Assembly: GCF_000813345.1 (NCBI RefSeq)
Contig: NZ_BBQF01000005.1
Span: 62,001-126,000, forward strand
Direction of reading: 5' to 3'
Origin: Sulfurospirillum arsenophilum NBRC 109478
GTDB lineage: Bacteria; Campylobacterota; Campylobacteria; Campylobacterales; Sulfurospirillaceae
Length of the DNA: 64,000 bases
Shown in pieces: positions 27,364-36,992 of the stretch. The first letter of the stretch is position 1. Each line of letters opens with the position of its first letter. The position numbers and the translations under genes are program-made. The notes under the pieces were generated by a model. It was given only the letters and a program-made list of their open reading frames with translations, was not told the origin of the DNA and searched no databases.

Positions 27364-29850
27364 TTACTTTTTGAGCTTTCCACCTTTGCCGAAAGGTTTG
27401 AAAAAGACCACCAAGAAAGGCGAGAAAAGAAGGTCTGAGACAATAGCCGTCACCAAAACGATGACCGTTAAAAGTCCAAAAATCAGTGTTGGAATAAAGT
27501 TGGACGTTACCATGACCAAGAAGCCTACAATGGTTGCAAGCGAGTAGTAGAACATACCAAAAGCAATCGTACCATGCGCCCTGTGCATCGAAGCGATGTA
27601 ATCTCCATCGATTTTCAGCTCTTCACGGAACCGGTAATAGTAGTGAATCGTATTGTCAACCGTAATACCAAGTGCGATAGAAGCGATCGTAATGCTCATC
27701 ATATCAAGTGGAATGTTTGCAAAACCCATAATACCGAAGATGACGCTAATCGGAACCATGTTAACTGTCATCGCAAGAATGGCAATTTTAAGCGAACGGA
27801 ATAAAAAGAGGAACATACCGCCCAAAGAGAGTACCGCAAGCCCAAGCGTCGAAATTTGCGATGAAAAAAGAGACTGGAGCATGTTGTTGTAAAGCACCAT
27901 CATTCCTACCAGTCTATAGTTTTGTGGTTCAAGCCCCACTTCGCTCTCTAACCCTTTTTGAATGGTTTGAAGCAGTTCATTGCGTCTTAACTCTTTGTTC
28001 GAATCCACCACTCTAATCACAAAACGTGCTTCATCGTGCTCGATATTGACATACGGAGAAATCAAAATCTTTTTATACTCAGGCGAAAGTTCATTATACA
28101 TCAGTGCTAATTCAAAGTTGTCAAAATCTTTTCCATCTTTGATGATACGACCAACTTTTGAGAGTGTTCCTAAAGAAGAGACGTTGCCCACTTCTGGTAG
28201 CGATTTAAGATAATCATGCACTTTGAGAATGGTCTGCATTTTTTGCTCGGTAAACCAATACTTCGCGTCGCTGTTCATTTCATCAAATTCATTTTCAAAA
28301 CCATCTAAGGCAGGCGTAGTTGTTTCACTTTTTGCCTCGACTGGTGCGGCTTTAGGGAATTTAACAACAATCTCCAAAGGTGTTGTCCCACCAAGGTTAT
28401 TGTCGATCTTTTTCATACCCTTATAAATTTCCGTACTTTGTTTAAAATAGTTGATAAAACTGTTCTCAACAACTAACTGTGAAGCACCTAAAATACTAAA
28501 GATTGCAAGAGAGACAACCACCCCAATAATGAGTTTACCATGGTGTTCAACGATTGTAGCAAAACTTTCATTGAGCGTAAAAGCCTTGTCAAACACTAAA
28601 ATAGGTGCCTCTTTTTTAAAAAGCATCATCATCGCAGGGAAAAGAGTGTACGTTACCAGTAAAGAGATGGTAACACCGATGTTCATCATATTACCCAAAT
28701 CAATAATTGGCAAGATATCACAGGTCATCAATGAACCAAATCCTGCAACAGAGGTTAAAATAACAAAAACTGAAGGAATGCTCATACGTTCAAATACAAT
28801 TTCCAAAAGCTCTCGTTGTGAGACATCAGGGAAAAGGGTGTACTCTTCACGGTAACACACGATGAGATGTATGACCAAAGAGAGTGTCGTAATAAGCTGC
28901 ATCGCGACATAGTTGGATGAAATAACCGTCACTTCGAGACCCAAAAGCGCATTGATACCTGTCGTAATGATAACCGCACTGATCGAAACAACGATTGGCA
29001 AGACCACAAAACGAATTTGCCTAAAAATAATCCATAAAATCACAACCATGATGACCAAAATTGCAACACCATAAATCTCAATGTCATTTTTAACAAAACT
29101 GATCATATCATCAGCCGCCATCATCACGCCACCTAAAAAGAGTTCACCTTCATTTTTATAAGGTTGCATAGCCGTTCTGACATTGTTGATGAGTTGATGT
29201 GTCTCGTCACGGGTGCTATCACGATACGCTTTAAACTCTTTTCTTGCCATATCGTATTGGAGTTTTTCTTCTTTACTCAGCTCTCGTTCTTGTTTTAAAA
29301 GAATGTATTGATTCCGAGCGCTCAAGAGTTCCGTGTATTTTGCGTCATCTTTGAGATTAACGACAATGGCCGTTGTTTTAAAATCACCACTGACAAGATT
29401 TTTTGAATACAAAGGGCTGGTGGTAAGTTCTTGTTGCACCAGTGATTTGTCAACACCTGCTGACTCTAGTGTTTGAACATTGCCTATCACCTCTTTAATA
29501 GGTTTAGGAGGACTTTGCAAAAGAGGAACATCTAAAATGGAAGTGATGCTCTCCACGCCGTTGATTTTAAGTAAAGATTCTTTGAGATTTCGAATGGTTG
29601 AAAGTGTAGCATCGGAGAGTAAGTCTGCTTTTGGGCTAAAAGAGATCACTAAATAATCAGGACTAATGTAGCGTCCATGTACTTCACGTGTGAGTTTTAA
29701 ATCTTGGTCATTCTCCAACAAAAGTGTCTCAGCAGAAGCATCAATACTCAAATACTGTGCAAAATAGCCAAAAATGCCCGTTATAATCGTTACAGCAACG
29801 ATCACTGCTTTAAAATGTTTGGTAATAAAATGGGTATACAGTTTTAACAT
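27364..29850 (-). CDS. RND/MMPL-superfamily transporter
   Basis: 828 residues. Two halves, each with an N-terminal span, a large periplasmic loop and five clustered spans (about residues 255-430 and 660-820). The first half shows LLLENDQDLKLTREVHGRYISPDYLVISFSP after span 1, typical of the HpnN/MMPL branch. It probably moves lipids or hydrophobic compounds. No adaptor or TolC gene is adjacent, and tRNA-Ser lies behind it. I recall a similar protein in C. jejuni, but its role is not known to me. Confidence 0.85.
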   Translation of the reverse strand: MLKLYTHFITKHFKAVIVAVTIITGIFGYFAQYLSIDASAETLLLENDQDLKLTREVHGRYISPDYLVISFSPKADLLSDATLSTIRNLKESLLKINGVESITSILDVPLLQSPPKPIKEVIGNVQTLESAGVDKSLVQQELTTSPLYSKNLVSGDFKTTAIVVNLKDDAKYTELLSARNQYILLKQERELSKEEKLQYDMARKEFKAYRDSTRDETHQLINNVRTAMQPYKNEGELFLGGVMMAADDMISFVKNDIEIYGVAILVIMVVILWIIFRQIRFVVLPIVVSISAVIITTGINALLGLEVTVISSNYVAMQLITTLSLVIHLIVCYREEYTLFPDVSQRELLEIVFERMSIPSVFVILTSVAGFGSLMTCDILPIIDLGNMMNIGVTISLLVTYTLFPAMMMLFKKEAPILVFDKAFTLNESFATIVEHHGKLIIGVVVSLAIFSILGASQLVVENSFINYFKQSTEIYKGMKKIDNNLGGTTPLEIVVKFPKAAPVEAKSETTTPALDGFENEFDEMNSDAKYWFTEQKMQTILKVHDYLKSLPEVGNVSSLGTLSKVGRIIKDGKDFDNFELALMYNELSPEYKKILISPYVNIEHDEARFVIRVVDSNKELRRNELLQTIQKGLESEVGLEPQNYRLVGMMVLYNNMLQSLFSSQISTLGLAVLSLGGMFLFLFRSLKIAILAMTVNMVPISVIFGIMGFANIPLDMMSITIASIALGITVDNTIHYYYRFREELKIDGDYIASMHRAHGTIAFGMFYYSLATIVGFLVMVTSNFIPTLIFGLLTVIVLVTAIVSDLLFSPFLVVFFKPFGKGGKLKK

Positions 29851-29932
29851 TATGACTCAACTTTCGTTCAAAGATTTAGAGTATCTATAAAAACAACTCA
29901 TTTTGAGATAATTATAAGGGGAAGTTAGGTTG

Positions 29933-30022
29933 TGGCGGACAGAGAGAGATTTGAACTCTCGGTCAGGTTACCCCGACGCATCCTTAGCAGGGATGTGGTT
30001 TCAGCCGCTCACCCATCTGTCC
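29933..30022 (-). tRNA. tRNA-Ser (anticodon GCU)
   Basis: The minus strand folds as a class II tRNA: acceptor GGACAGA / TCTGTCC, G discriminator and encoded CCA. The D arm holds GAGCGGCTGAAACC. The anticodon stem-loop reads CATCCCTGCTAAGGATG with GCT in the loop. A long variable arm and the T arm GAGAGTTCAAATCTCTC follow. It reads AGC/AGU. A TATACT -10 candidate lies 20 bp upstream (30042-30047 on the minus strand). Confidence 0.97.
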
Positions 30023-30060
30023 ATTAAAAAGTAGAACGAAAGTATAGCAAAAGTAACTAA

Positions 30061-30094
30061 TAAACGGCTTAAGAGCTTTCTCCTAAGCCGTTTA
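30061..30094. terminator. hairpin between the small gene and tRNA-Ser
   Basis: An 11-bp stem, TAAACGGCTTA / TAAGCCGTTTA, with a 12-nt loop directly follows the stop of the 47-codon gene on the minus strand. The tail is only moderately T-rich. It may end transcription before the tRNA promoter. Confidence 0.6.
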
Positions 30095-30098
30095 TCGG

Positions 30099-30242
30099 TT
30101 AGATATACGCAGCATCATGCGATTTTAAAAGCTTTTCAAGCAGTTTTTGAAGCTTTTGCACACTGGCTTGATCTGTTTTTTTCGCCTCTTCAATCTTATC
30201 TTTAAGCATCACTACGAGCTTAACACCTTCTATAAAATGCAT
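30099..30242 (-). CDS. small helical protein of 47 residues, unknown function
   Basis: A short frame starts at ATG 30242 with AAGGAG seven bases upstream and ends in TAA, just before a hairpin. The product is Lys/Glu/Leu-rich with a heptad-like run (SVQKLQKLLEKLLKS), so it should be a single amphipathic helix or short coiled coil. It has no Cys and no signal. Ribosome site, hairpin and clean spacing after the AsmA gene support it as real, although no family is recognised. Confidence 0.6.
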   Translation of the reverse strand: MHFIEGVKLVVMLKDKIEEAKKTDQASVQKLQKLLEKLLKSHDAAYI

Positions 30243-30286
30243 TGGGTACTCCTTTAGATCAGAAATATAATCTAAAAAAGCAAAAT

Positions 30287-31768
30287 TTATTCCCCTGAAG
30301 GTATTGCACTGATTGGTTCAGGTTGAGGATGTTTAATGACGCCCTCATAAAAAACCGTACAATTTTCATCATTTTGTTTTGGAGTATTTGGGACTATTGC
30401 TTTTGACTTTGTTGAAAATGAAAGCACAACATTACTCAACGTTGTAATGGTTGAATCATCTACTTTTAACGAAGGATTCAAAAAGGTCCCACTAAATTTC
30501 TGCTCAAGAGTAGCACACCCTTTTGGGTTTAAAAGTGCTGTTTTAACATTGACCAACTTTTCATCAACAATATTTACAATACCCTTCATAGCAATTCTAT
30601 TTTGAGCTGTACTCAGAGCAACATCCGTAAAATGAATTTCAGAATACCCCATATCCAGCTTTGTATTTGCTTCTTTAATGAGTGTTGTGCCACCTTTAAA
30701 AGCATTAATACCTGAAATTAAACTACCAAAATTGAAAGCGTGTGCATTTTGTTGTGCTGGATCAAGCAAGGAGGCAATTTTATCAAGATCATACCCCTTG
30801 AGTACTATCTCCTCTCCAAAAAGCTGTACAAAGCCATGGAGGGTACTTTTATCGCCTGCAAAGAATGAAAGTTTGAATTCGCCATTTGCATTGCCTTCAA
30901 GAAGGTCTTTATTCCAAAGTTCTTTGGAAAGGCTCGCTAGTTTTAAGCCTACAATTTTACTTTTTAGCGATATTTTTGGTTGTTTCCCACTCAGATCAAA
31001 TTTACTACTTCCAAGAACGGGTGTATCAAAAAGAGTGTATTGAAGATTTTCACTGATCGCAATACCATCTTTCATTTCAAACGGCATCGAGATATCTCTT
31101 AGAGCATATTCACCGTAAGAAATTTTATCAATATGGGCATCTGCACTAAAAGCAAAACCTTGGAACTTCTGCTTTGAAAGATCACGACCGATATTATACG
31201 TATCAAGATTGATCTTCTCAAAAGTCAATTTATTGGTAGTACTATTGGTTTCGTTGTACGTTACATTTGCATTGCTAAACTTTATTTTTTTAACATCTTC
31301 AAACCATGTAACGTTACAATCTCTTTTTTCAACAGTAGCATTGCTCTCTTTACTTTTTTTATCGGCTATTTTTTGTTTCAAAGGAGCTAATTCATAATTG
31401 AACTTGCCCTCTTTGGATTTTTCGACCATAAGCGTAAGATTATCAACGCTCACATCTCTCACCTTAATCTCTTTTTTAAGAAGAGAGGCAACATTTAAAG
31501 CGACATCAAAGCTTCCAAGTTTTGCAAAAGGAGTTTCAGAACGATAGGATGGATTGGTAATTTCAATATCAGAAATACTCACACCCACAGGAGAAAGAGA
31601 AAGTGTTATATCACCACGGATGATAATCTCGTACCCTGTACTCTCTTTGAGTGCTTTATGAATGCGCGGCTTATATTCATTAAAATCAATAACTTTAATG
31701 AGTAAGAAAAATGTAACGATGATAAAGGCACACACTAACAAAACACTCAGCAATATCTTCCGAAACAT
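30287..31768 (-). CDS. AsmA-family protein
   Basis: 493 residues. One N-terminal membrane anchor (residues 6-27) is followed by the AsmA N-terminal signature (FNEYKPRIHKALKESTGYEIIIRGDITLSLSPVGVSISDIEITNP) and a C-terminal AsmA_2-like region with repeated short beta strands. AsmA proteins lie in the periplasm and are linked to phospholipid transport to the outer membrane. It ends 45 bp before the small helical protein gene and lies downstream of pyrF, probably in one operon. Confidence 0.85.
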   Translation of the reverse strand: MFRKILLSVLLVCAFIIVTFFLLIKVIDFNEYKPRIHKALKESTGYEIIIRGDITLSLSPVGVSISDIEITNPSYRSETPFAKLGSFDVALNVASLLKKEIKVRDVSVDNLTLMVEKSKEGKFNYELAPLKQKIADKKSKESNATVEKRDCNVTWFEDVKKIKFSNANVTYNETNSTTNKLTFEKINLDTYNIGRDLSKQKFQGFAFSADAHIDKISYGEYALRDISMPFEMKDGIAISENLQYTLFDTPVLGSSKFDLSGKQPKISLKSKIVGLKLASLSKELWNKDLLEGNANGEFKLSFFAGDKSTLHGFVQLFGEEIVLKGYDLDKIASLLDPAQQNAHAFNFGSLISGINAFKGGTTLIKEANTKLDMGYSEIHFTDVALSTAQNRIAMKGIVNIVDEKLVNVKTALLNPKGCATLEQKFSGTFLNPSLKVDDSTITTLSNVVLSFSTKSKAIVPNTPKQNDENCTVFYEGVIKHPQPEPISAIPSGE

Positions 31769-31784
31769 TTTTCCCTCTCAGTCC

Positions 31785-32468
31785 CTAAATATTTTCAATA
31801 ATTTTTTTGACGACTCCCAGTGGATCAGCACTATGATAAATGGGTCGTCCAACAACAATAAAATCAGATTTTTGTAATTTTGCTGTCTCTAAATCAGCCA
31901 CACGTTCTTGGTCATTACTACTCTCGCCAAAAGGACGAATACCAGGAGTCAGTGTTAAAAAGGAAGACGCGGTATGTGCTTTAATATCTAAACTCTCATA
32001 AACAGAACAAACAACACCATGTAACCCACTCGCATGAGCATCTTTGGCAAAGTCTACTGCTTTTTGAGCAATAGAAGTATGGTAGATCGCTTCAAAAGAA
32101 GCGTTGTCAAAACTGGTGAGGGCGGTAACCGCTAAAACAATCGGTGGATTGGCATATGTATTGACACGATCCATGACCATACGCATTGCTTTAATGCCAC
32201 TGGAAGCGTGAATATTGAACATATCCACCCCTAAGCTTACCATCGATTCAGCGGCATCTGCCATCGTGTTGGGAATGTCATGAATTTTGAGATCTAAAAA
32301 GATTTTGAAATTGGGGTTGATCGACTTCATCTCACGCAAAAGCGATTCTCCATCTCGGATGAAAGAGCGAAGTCCTACTTTAAGCCAGACATCCTCGCTT
32401 TTAAGCTTTTGAATCAGCGCTAAATTTTCACTTTTGCTTGGCAGATCAAGAGCAACACAGAGCTTCAT
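31785..32468 (-). CDS. pyrF: orotidine 5'-phosphate decarboxylase
   Basis: 227 residues. Catalytic core FLDLKIHDIPNTMADA with the Asp-x-Lys-x-x-Asp triad, KVGLRSFIRDG, GVVCSVYES and the phosphate loop VVGRPIYHSADP. It performs the last step of UMP synthesis. It starts directly after nusB, and the kdsA-ribH-nusB-pyrF order is known from C. jejuni. Confidence 0.95.
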   Translation of the reverse strand: MKLCVALDLPSKSENLALIQKLKSEDVWLKVGLRSFIRDGESLLREMKSINPNFKIFLDLKIHDIPNTMADAAESMVSLGVDMFNIHASSGIKAMRMVMDRVNTYANPPIVLAVTALTSFDNASFEAIYHTSIAQKAVDFAKDAHASGLHGVVCSVYESLDIKAHTASSFLTLTPGIRPFGESSNDQERVADLETAKLQKSDFIVVGRPIYHSADPLGVVKKIIENI

Positions 32469-32876
32469 CTATTTTGTTTCTCCATCTTTACAAATCGCAT
32501 CAAGAACACCATTGATAAACTTAGGGCTTGTTTCGTTACACAGCTTCTTTGCAAGCTCAATTGCTTCGTTGATAACCACTGCATTATCGAGTTCTGAATA
32601 TAAAATCTCATAACCACCCAGTCTTAAAATAGCACGCTCAAGCATACCAATTTCACTAAGGTTCCACTCTTTAAGATGAAGATTGATCGCCTCATCAATA
32701 ATGGTTAAATGCTCTTTTACACCGCGGTAAAGTCCAAGGGCAAACTCTTTTTGTTGATTACGAATTTTTTTCTCTTCAAAAAGCTCGTCAATAAATTTTT
32801 CAATACCTGCATTACCAATATCTTCTGCGTACAAAAGGGTGATAATGCTCTCTCTTGCTTGATGTCGTGTTGCCAA
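32469..32876 (-). CDS. nusB: transcription antitermination factor NusB
   Basis: 135 residues, all-helical NusB fold: ATRHQARESIITLLYAED at the N-terminus, LHLKEWNLSEIGMLERAILRLGGYEIL in the middle and VVINEAIELAKKLCNETSPKFINGVLDAI at the end. It binds boxA RNA with NusE for rRNA antitermination. The start is a TTG at 32876 with AAGGA seven bases upstream. Confidence 0.95.
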   Translation of the reverse strand: MATRHQARESIITLLYAEDIGNAGIEKFIDELFEEKKIRNQQKEFALGLYRGVKEHLTIIDEAINLHLKEWNLSEIGMLERAILRLGGYEILYSELDNAVVINEAIELAKKLCNETSPKFINGVLDAICKDGETK

Positions 32877-32885
32877 AGCGTTTCC

Positions 32886-33350
32886 TTATAGATGTTTGTA
32901 AAGACTAATGAGTTCGATTAACCCTGTCATTGATTCAAAGCCTTTATTGCCGGCTTTACTTCCTGCACGCTCAATCGCTTGCTCAATATTATCGGTAGTC
33001 AAAACACCAAAAGTAACTGGTTTTTGATATTTAAGGGCTGTGTTTGCAACACCTTTGGTTGCTTCTGCTGCAACGTAGTCAAAATGAGGTGTACTTCCAC
33101 GAATAATCGCACCGACACAACAAACAGCGTCATATTTGCCACTGCTTAGAATTTTATCGAGTGCTAAAGGGATTTCATACGCACCTGGCACTAAGATAAG
33201 ATCAAGATTTTTTTCATCGCCACCATGACGAATAAACGCATCTTTCGCACCTTCTACCAAACGATCCGTAATAATATGGTTAAATCGGCTATTAATAATT
33301 GCTACTTTTTCTTTACCAGTAAGAGCGAGTTTTCCTTCGATAATATTCAT
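32886..33350 (-). CDS. ribH: 6,7-dimethyl-8-ribityllumazine synthase
   Basis: 154 residues. [48 protein letters not shown] and [17 protein letters not shown] are the standard substrate-contact motifs, and the catalytic His lies in TPHFDYV. It catalyses the penultimate riboflavin step and forms cages of 60 subunits in many bacteria. A promoter-like TG-TATTAT (rc of 33375-33380) lies about 25 bp upstream. Confidence 0.96.
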   Translation of the reverse strand: MNIIEGKLALTGKEKVAIINSRFNHIITDRLVEGAKDAFIRHGGDEKNLDLILVPGAYEIPLALDKILSSGKYDAVCCVGAIIRGSTPHFDYVAAEATKGVANTALKYQKPVTFGVLTTDNIEQAIERAGSKAGNKGFESMTGLIELISLYKHL

Positions 33351-33421
33351 AATTTTCCTTTTTTACTTTTCCTTATAATACACTATTTTTCGTTACACTT
33401 TGATTAGAAGCGATTCATGGA

Positions 33422-34030
33422 CTATTTAAAAATGCCCAGTGGCTTACCAATCGGTAAAAATGACTTTCCAAAATGTTTGTTAAGAAGGATGGCTCCTGAG
33501 CCGTACAAGGAAAGAAGTGCGATGCCTAATTCTGCATACGCGGCTAATGTATGAGCGCTATGAAACCAGCCAAAAACATCTCCAACAAGTCCCAAAAAGA
33601 GAAGGTCAATCAGAACAAAAATCGCAAGTAAAACCTTGTTTGTTTCTACCGCACCAATGGTCATAAAAAGCGTGAAAATGAGATACCCAATGAATGCAAA
33701 ACCAAGCTGTTTGCCATCGGCTTGTGAGAGAAGAACGTCACCCAAAAGACCCATCTTAATCATCCAAGAAAACGCCACGCCAAACCAAAAAAACGCATAC
33801 GCACCAAAGGCAGTTGCTCCAAACGTATTATTGTGTTTAAAGTCAAAAAAACAGGCAATAAGCTGAACAAACGCTCCCAAAAAAATAGCCCAAGGCAAGA
33901 TGAGAGAAAGACCTACTGTCAGACCCAACTTTTGGGATGAAGCGACAAGTGTCACCATAGCCAAACCAAAAAGCCCTAATGGCGTTGGGTCAGCAACAAT
34001 ATTTTTAATGTGTTGAACTTCTTGCGTCAC
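33422..34030 (-). CDS. acetate/succinate uptake transporter (GPR1/FUN34/YaaH family)
   Basis: 202 residues with six spans and the family signature NPLG-like DPTPLGLFGLAMVTL near the N-terminus; ICGA-like and GAYAFFWFGVAFSWM motifs follow. SatP-type proteins move acetate or succinate with protons. In this window it and ovoA sit between kdsA and ribH, which are adjacent in C. jejuni, so the two may be an insertion in the ancestral order. Confidence 0.85.
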   Translation of the reverse strand: MTQEVQHIKNIVADPTPLGLFGLAMVTLVASSQKLGLTVGLSLILPWAIFLGAFVQLIACFFDFKHNNTFGATAFGAYAFFWFGVAFSWMIKMGLLGDVLLSQADGKQLGFAFIGYLIFTLFMTIGAVETNKVLLAIFVLIDLLFLGLVGDVFGWFHSAHTLAAYAELGIALLSLYGSGAILLNKHFGKSFLPIGKPLGIFK

Positions 34031-34099
34031 GATACACTCTCCCTTATAAAAAACTAAAGAGAGAATTGTAATCTAACGTTCTAATAATCGTGTGACAAT

Positions 34100-36190
34100 T
34101 TACTTTTTCTTCCACACGCTTACATGTAAAGATTTAACCACTTCTTTTCGAGCACTTTCATGGATACTCAAACGCATTTCCACAGGCTTTACATGTAAAT
34201 CAAAGAAAGGCGATAAATGCTCATTTAACGCATCAAATGTACTGTATTTTTCGCCATTTTTCTTAATGCCGCCGAGCCATTTAGCACGAGGCGTTTTGAC
34301 TTCATCCCAGTCATAGGCACTTGCGATGACTAAAAATCCTTGAGGATTTAAACGCTCTTTGATCTTCTCTAAAAAGAGTGCCGGATCGTACAATGTATCG
34401 AGCACATCGTTGGCTAAAATAAGGTCGTATCCATCAAAATAAGGCTTCATATTGTGAGGATCAGCCTGCCAAAATTCGACTTTTTGGCGGCTTGGATCAA
34501 TTTCAAAATCGCTCAAATTTTTCTCGATAAAAAGTGCCAACTCGCCCTCTTCTTTAAGGGCATATTTGAGCTTACCACTCTCTTTAAAATTGGTCGCCAG
34601 TCTGACAACGCGCGCGGTGAATTCAATGCCATGAACCATTGCAAAATGACGTGCAAGCGAAAATGTCCCTCGCCCTACCCCACAACCAATTTCAAGTGCT
34701 TTGTTTTTTGTACCACCCAGAGCGATACAAAACTCAGCCATTGTTTCATAGTAGTTGTTCTCTTTTTTACCAAAGTGTGCATCACAAATTTTAGCAAGTG
34801 CAAAATCTGTCTCATAAAAAACCGAGTTGGTTTCTACAGGCTCGTCTGACTCGATATAGCGAAACCCTGCATGTTGGTAAAAATGACGACGAAATGCGTA
34901 ACGAGAAGCTCTTATAATCTCATTGCCCGTGCTAATCCACGAACCCCCTTTGATGATGTTATGTCTGTCATCAAACGTTGGGACTGAAAAATCATCGTAC
35001 AGCGGATGAACAGCGAAGCCATCAAACCCATTCATCGGCGTTTCACTCCACTGCCACACATTGCCGATAACATCGTAAAAATCGCCAAAAGCAAAGGTAT
35101 CTACAGGCACGGAAGAGGCAAAATATTCTAGGTTAATATTGGCAGGTGCTTTATCCCAAAAAGGCTCTTCAACTTTTACATGTAAATCACGTAAAACATA
35201 CCACTCTTCTTCACTGGGGAGGCGAATCGATTTACCCGTTTTCTTACTTTTCCAGTTGCAAAATGCTTTGGCTTCAAGGTAATTAATCTCAACAGGCCAA
35301 CTCCATGGCATGGCTATCTCTTCAGCCATTAGGCGAAGTTTATAGCTTGAGCCATCTTTGCGCCAAAACAGAGGCATCGTGGCATTTTTGTACTGTTTCC
35401 ATTTCCAACCCTCTTCATTCCAGAAAGCTTCATTTTCATAACCAGCATCTTCCATAAAGCCCAAAAACTCGGCGTTAGAAACAAGGTATTTGGACGCTTT
35501 GAAGTCTTTGACCTCTTTTACATGTAAACCGTATTCGTTATCCCAACCGTACAGCGCATCGTCTTTTTTCTTTTCCAAACGAAGCGTGCTTCCTTTTACA
35601 TGCAATAATTGATTTTCCACAACAGGAGTATCGAGAGGGCAGACTTTCCAAAAATCGCTCGGCTTCACGCGCTCAAGTGGCAATTGGCGAATCAGAACAG
35701 AGGAAGTTTCAAGATGAATGCGCTCATGCTCAATGCCCATCATAATCGCCCAAAAAGGGCTCTCCCATGAAATGGGCATTGTAAGAGGTAAGGTATCAAT
35801 GAGATCTAAGATTTTCGTTTTAACAGCGTCACGATAAACACGAATTTCAGCAATTCTAGGCCATTTATAATGAGATTGATTCAAATCGTCCCAACTCATT
35901 TCATCCACACCAATCGCAAAAATAGACTCGAATGTCGGATTGATGCGCTTATCAATCAACTTGGCAAGAACCAGTTTATTGATAAAAAAGGTCGCCGTAT
36001 GACCAAAATAAAAGACAAGCGGATGACGTAGAGGATCTGCCGTGAGGTAGTAACTCTCTTCGTCCTTCATCAGCTCAAAGAGCTTCTCATACACCGTGTA
36101 AGTTTTTAGAAAATACTCTCTGATCTCCGCTCTTTTTTGCTCCGCTGTTCCCACGTTGAGAAGAATGTTGCGTGTTGGGATAAGTTGCAT
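34100..36190 (-). CDS. ovoA: OvoA: 5-histidylcysteine sulfoxide synthase with methyltransferase domain (ovothiol)
   Basis: 696 residues in three domains. The DinB-like domain (1-165) carries HX3HXE at 155-161 (HERIHLE) plus His64, which bind mononuclear iron. The FGE-sulfatase domain (about 190-450) carries GGSWIS and RYAFRRHF. The SAM methyltransferase domain (from about 480) has EIGCGVGRGTF at 500-510. The first two domains join Cys and His with O2; the third methylates to ovothiol A. Three exact palindromes (34188, 35175, 35517) lie inside, with a near copy (core 34120-34129) at the C-terminus and a decayed one at 35595. All code LHVK or LHVS. The decayed copy keeps the LHVK residues. Confidence 0.9.
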   Translation of the reverse strand: MQLIPTRNILLNVGTAEQKRAEIREYFLKTYTVYEKLFELMKDEESYYLTADPLRHPLVFYFGHTATFFINKLVLAKLIDKRINPTFESIFAIGVDEMSWDDLNQSHYKWPRIAEIRVYRDAVKTKILDLIDTLPLTMPISWESPFWAIMMGIEHERIHLETSSVLIRQLPLERVKPSDFWKVCPLDTPVVENQLLHVKGSTLRLEKKKDDALYGWDNEYGLHVKEVKDFKASKYLVSNAEFLGFMEDAGYENEAFWNEEGWKWKQYKNATMPLFWRKDGSSYKLRLMAEEIAMPWSWPVEINYLEAKAFCNWKSKKTGKSIRLPSEEEWYVLRDLHVKVEEPFWDKAPANINLEYFASSVPVDTFAFGDFYDVIGNVWQWSETPMNGFDGFAVHPLYDDFSVPTFDDRHNIIKGGSWISTGNEIIRASRYAFRRHFYQHAGFRYIESDEPVETNSVFYETDFALAKICDAHFGKKENNYYETMAEFCIALGGTKNKALEIGCGVGRGTFSLARHFAMVHGIEFTARVVRLATNFKESGKLKYALKEEGELALFIEKNLSDFEIDPSRQKVEFWQADPHNMKPYFDGYDLILANDVLDTLYDPALFLEKIKERLNPQGFLVIASAYDWDEVKTPRAKWLGGIKKNGEKYSTFDALNEHLSPFFDLHVKPVEMRLSIHESARKEVVKSLHVSVWKKK

Positions 36191-36191
36191 C

Positions 36192-36992
36192 TTATGCCTT
36201 TAAACTGTCTTGAATCGCTTTAATATCTTTGATTGCTAAGCCTAAATCTTCTAAGTCAAGCATATTTGGGCCATCGCAAAGTGCTTCGCATGGATTAAAA
36301 TGGGTTTCAAAGAAGAAACCATCCACGCCTACAGCTGCTGCTGAGCGCGAAAGTGGACGTACAAATTCACGTTTTCCACCACTTTTACCACCCTCAGTTC
36401 CAGGCATTTGCACCGAATGTGTTGCATCAAAAACGACGGGTGCAAACTCACGCATGATGACAAAGCTACGTGCATCCACGACCAAATTACCGTATCCGAA
36501 TGTACTGCCTCGCTCCGTCAACCATACGCCCGCTTTTTTAGCCGCTTCATGGCCCTCTTCTTTGACACCTCTGGTATCAAGTACTTTCTTGACCGAATAG
36601 CGCATATCAGCAGGATTTAAAAACTGCCCTTTTTTGATATTAACAACGCATTTTGTCTGTGCGGCTGCAACTAAAAGGTCGGTTTGACGACACAAAAAGG
36701 CTGGGATTTGAAGCACGTCAACCACTTCACCAACAGGTTTTGCTTGGGTGTAGTCGTGAATGTCAGTTAAAAGCTTATAACCAAACTGCGTTCTCACCTC
36801 ATCCAAAAGCTTCAAACCCTCATCCATACCAGGACCTCTAAAACTATCGATACTGGTACGATTGGCTTTATCAAAACTGCTTTTAAAATAAAAATCTATT
36901 GTTTTATCTTCATGATAACTTACTAATTTCTCTGCAACCCTAAAGAGGCTGTCTCTACTTTCAATGACACATGGTCCAGCGATTAAAATCAC
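36192..36992 (-). CDS. kdsA: 3-deoxy-8-phosphooctulonate synthase
   Basis: 266 residues. IAGPCVIES at the N-terminus, FKSSFDKANRTSIDSFRGPG, TDIHDYTQ, FLCRQTDLLVAA and FDATHSVQMPG match KDO-8-phosphate synthase. It makes the LPS inner-core sugar precursor from PEP and arabinose 5-phosphate. The start is a GTG behind AAAGGAG, overlapping the stop of the EamA gene upstream. Confidence 0.95.
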   Translation of the reverse strand: MILIAGPCVIESRDSLFRVAEKLVSYHEDKTIDFYFKSSFDKANRTSIDSFRGPGMDEGLKLLDEVRTQFGYKLLTDIHDYTQAKPVGEVVDVLQIPAFLCRQTDLLVAAAQTKCVVNIKKGQFLNPADMRYSVKKVLDTRGVKEEGHEAAKKAGVWLTERGSTFGYGNLVVDARSFVIMREFAPVVFDATHSVQMPGTEGGKSGGKREFVRPLSRSAAAVGVDGFFFETHFNPCEALCDGPNMLDLEDLGLAIKDIKAIQDSLKA

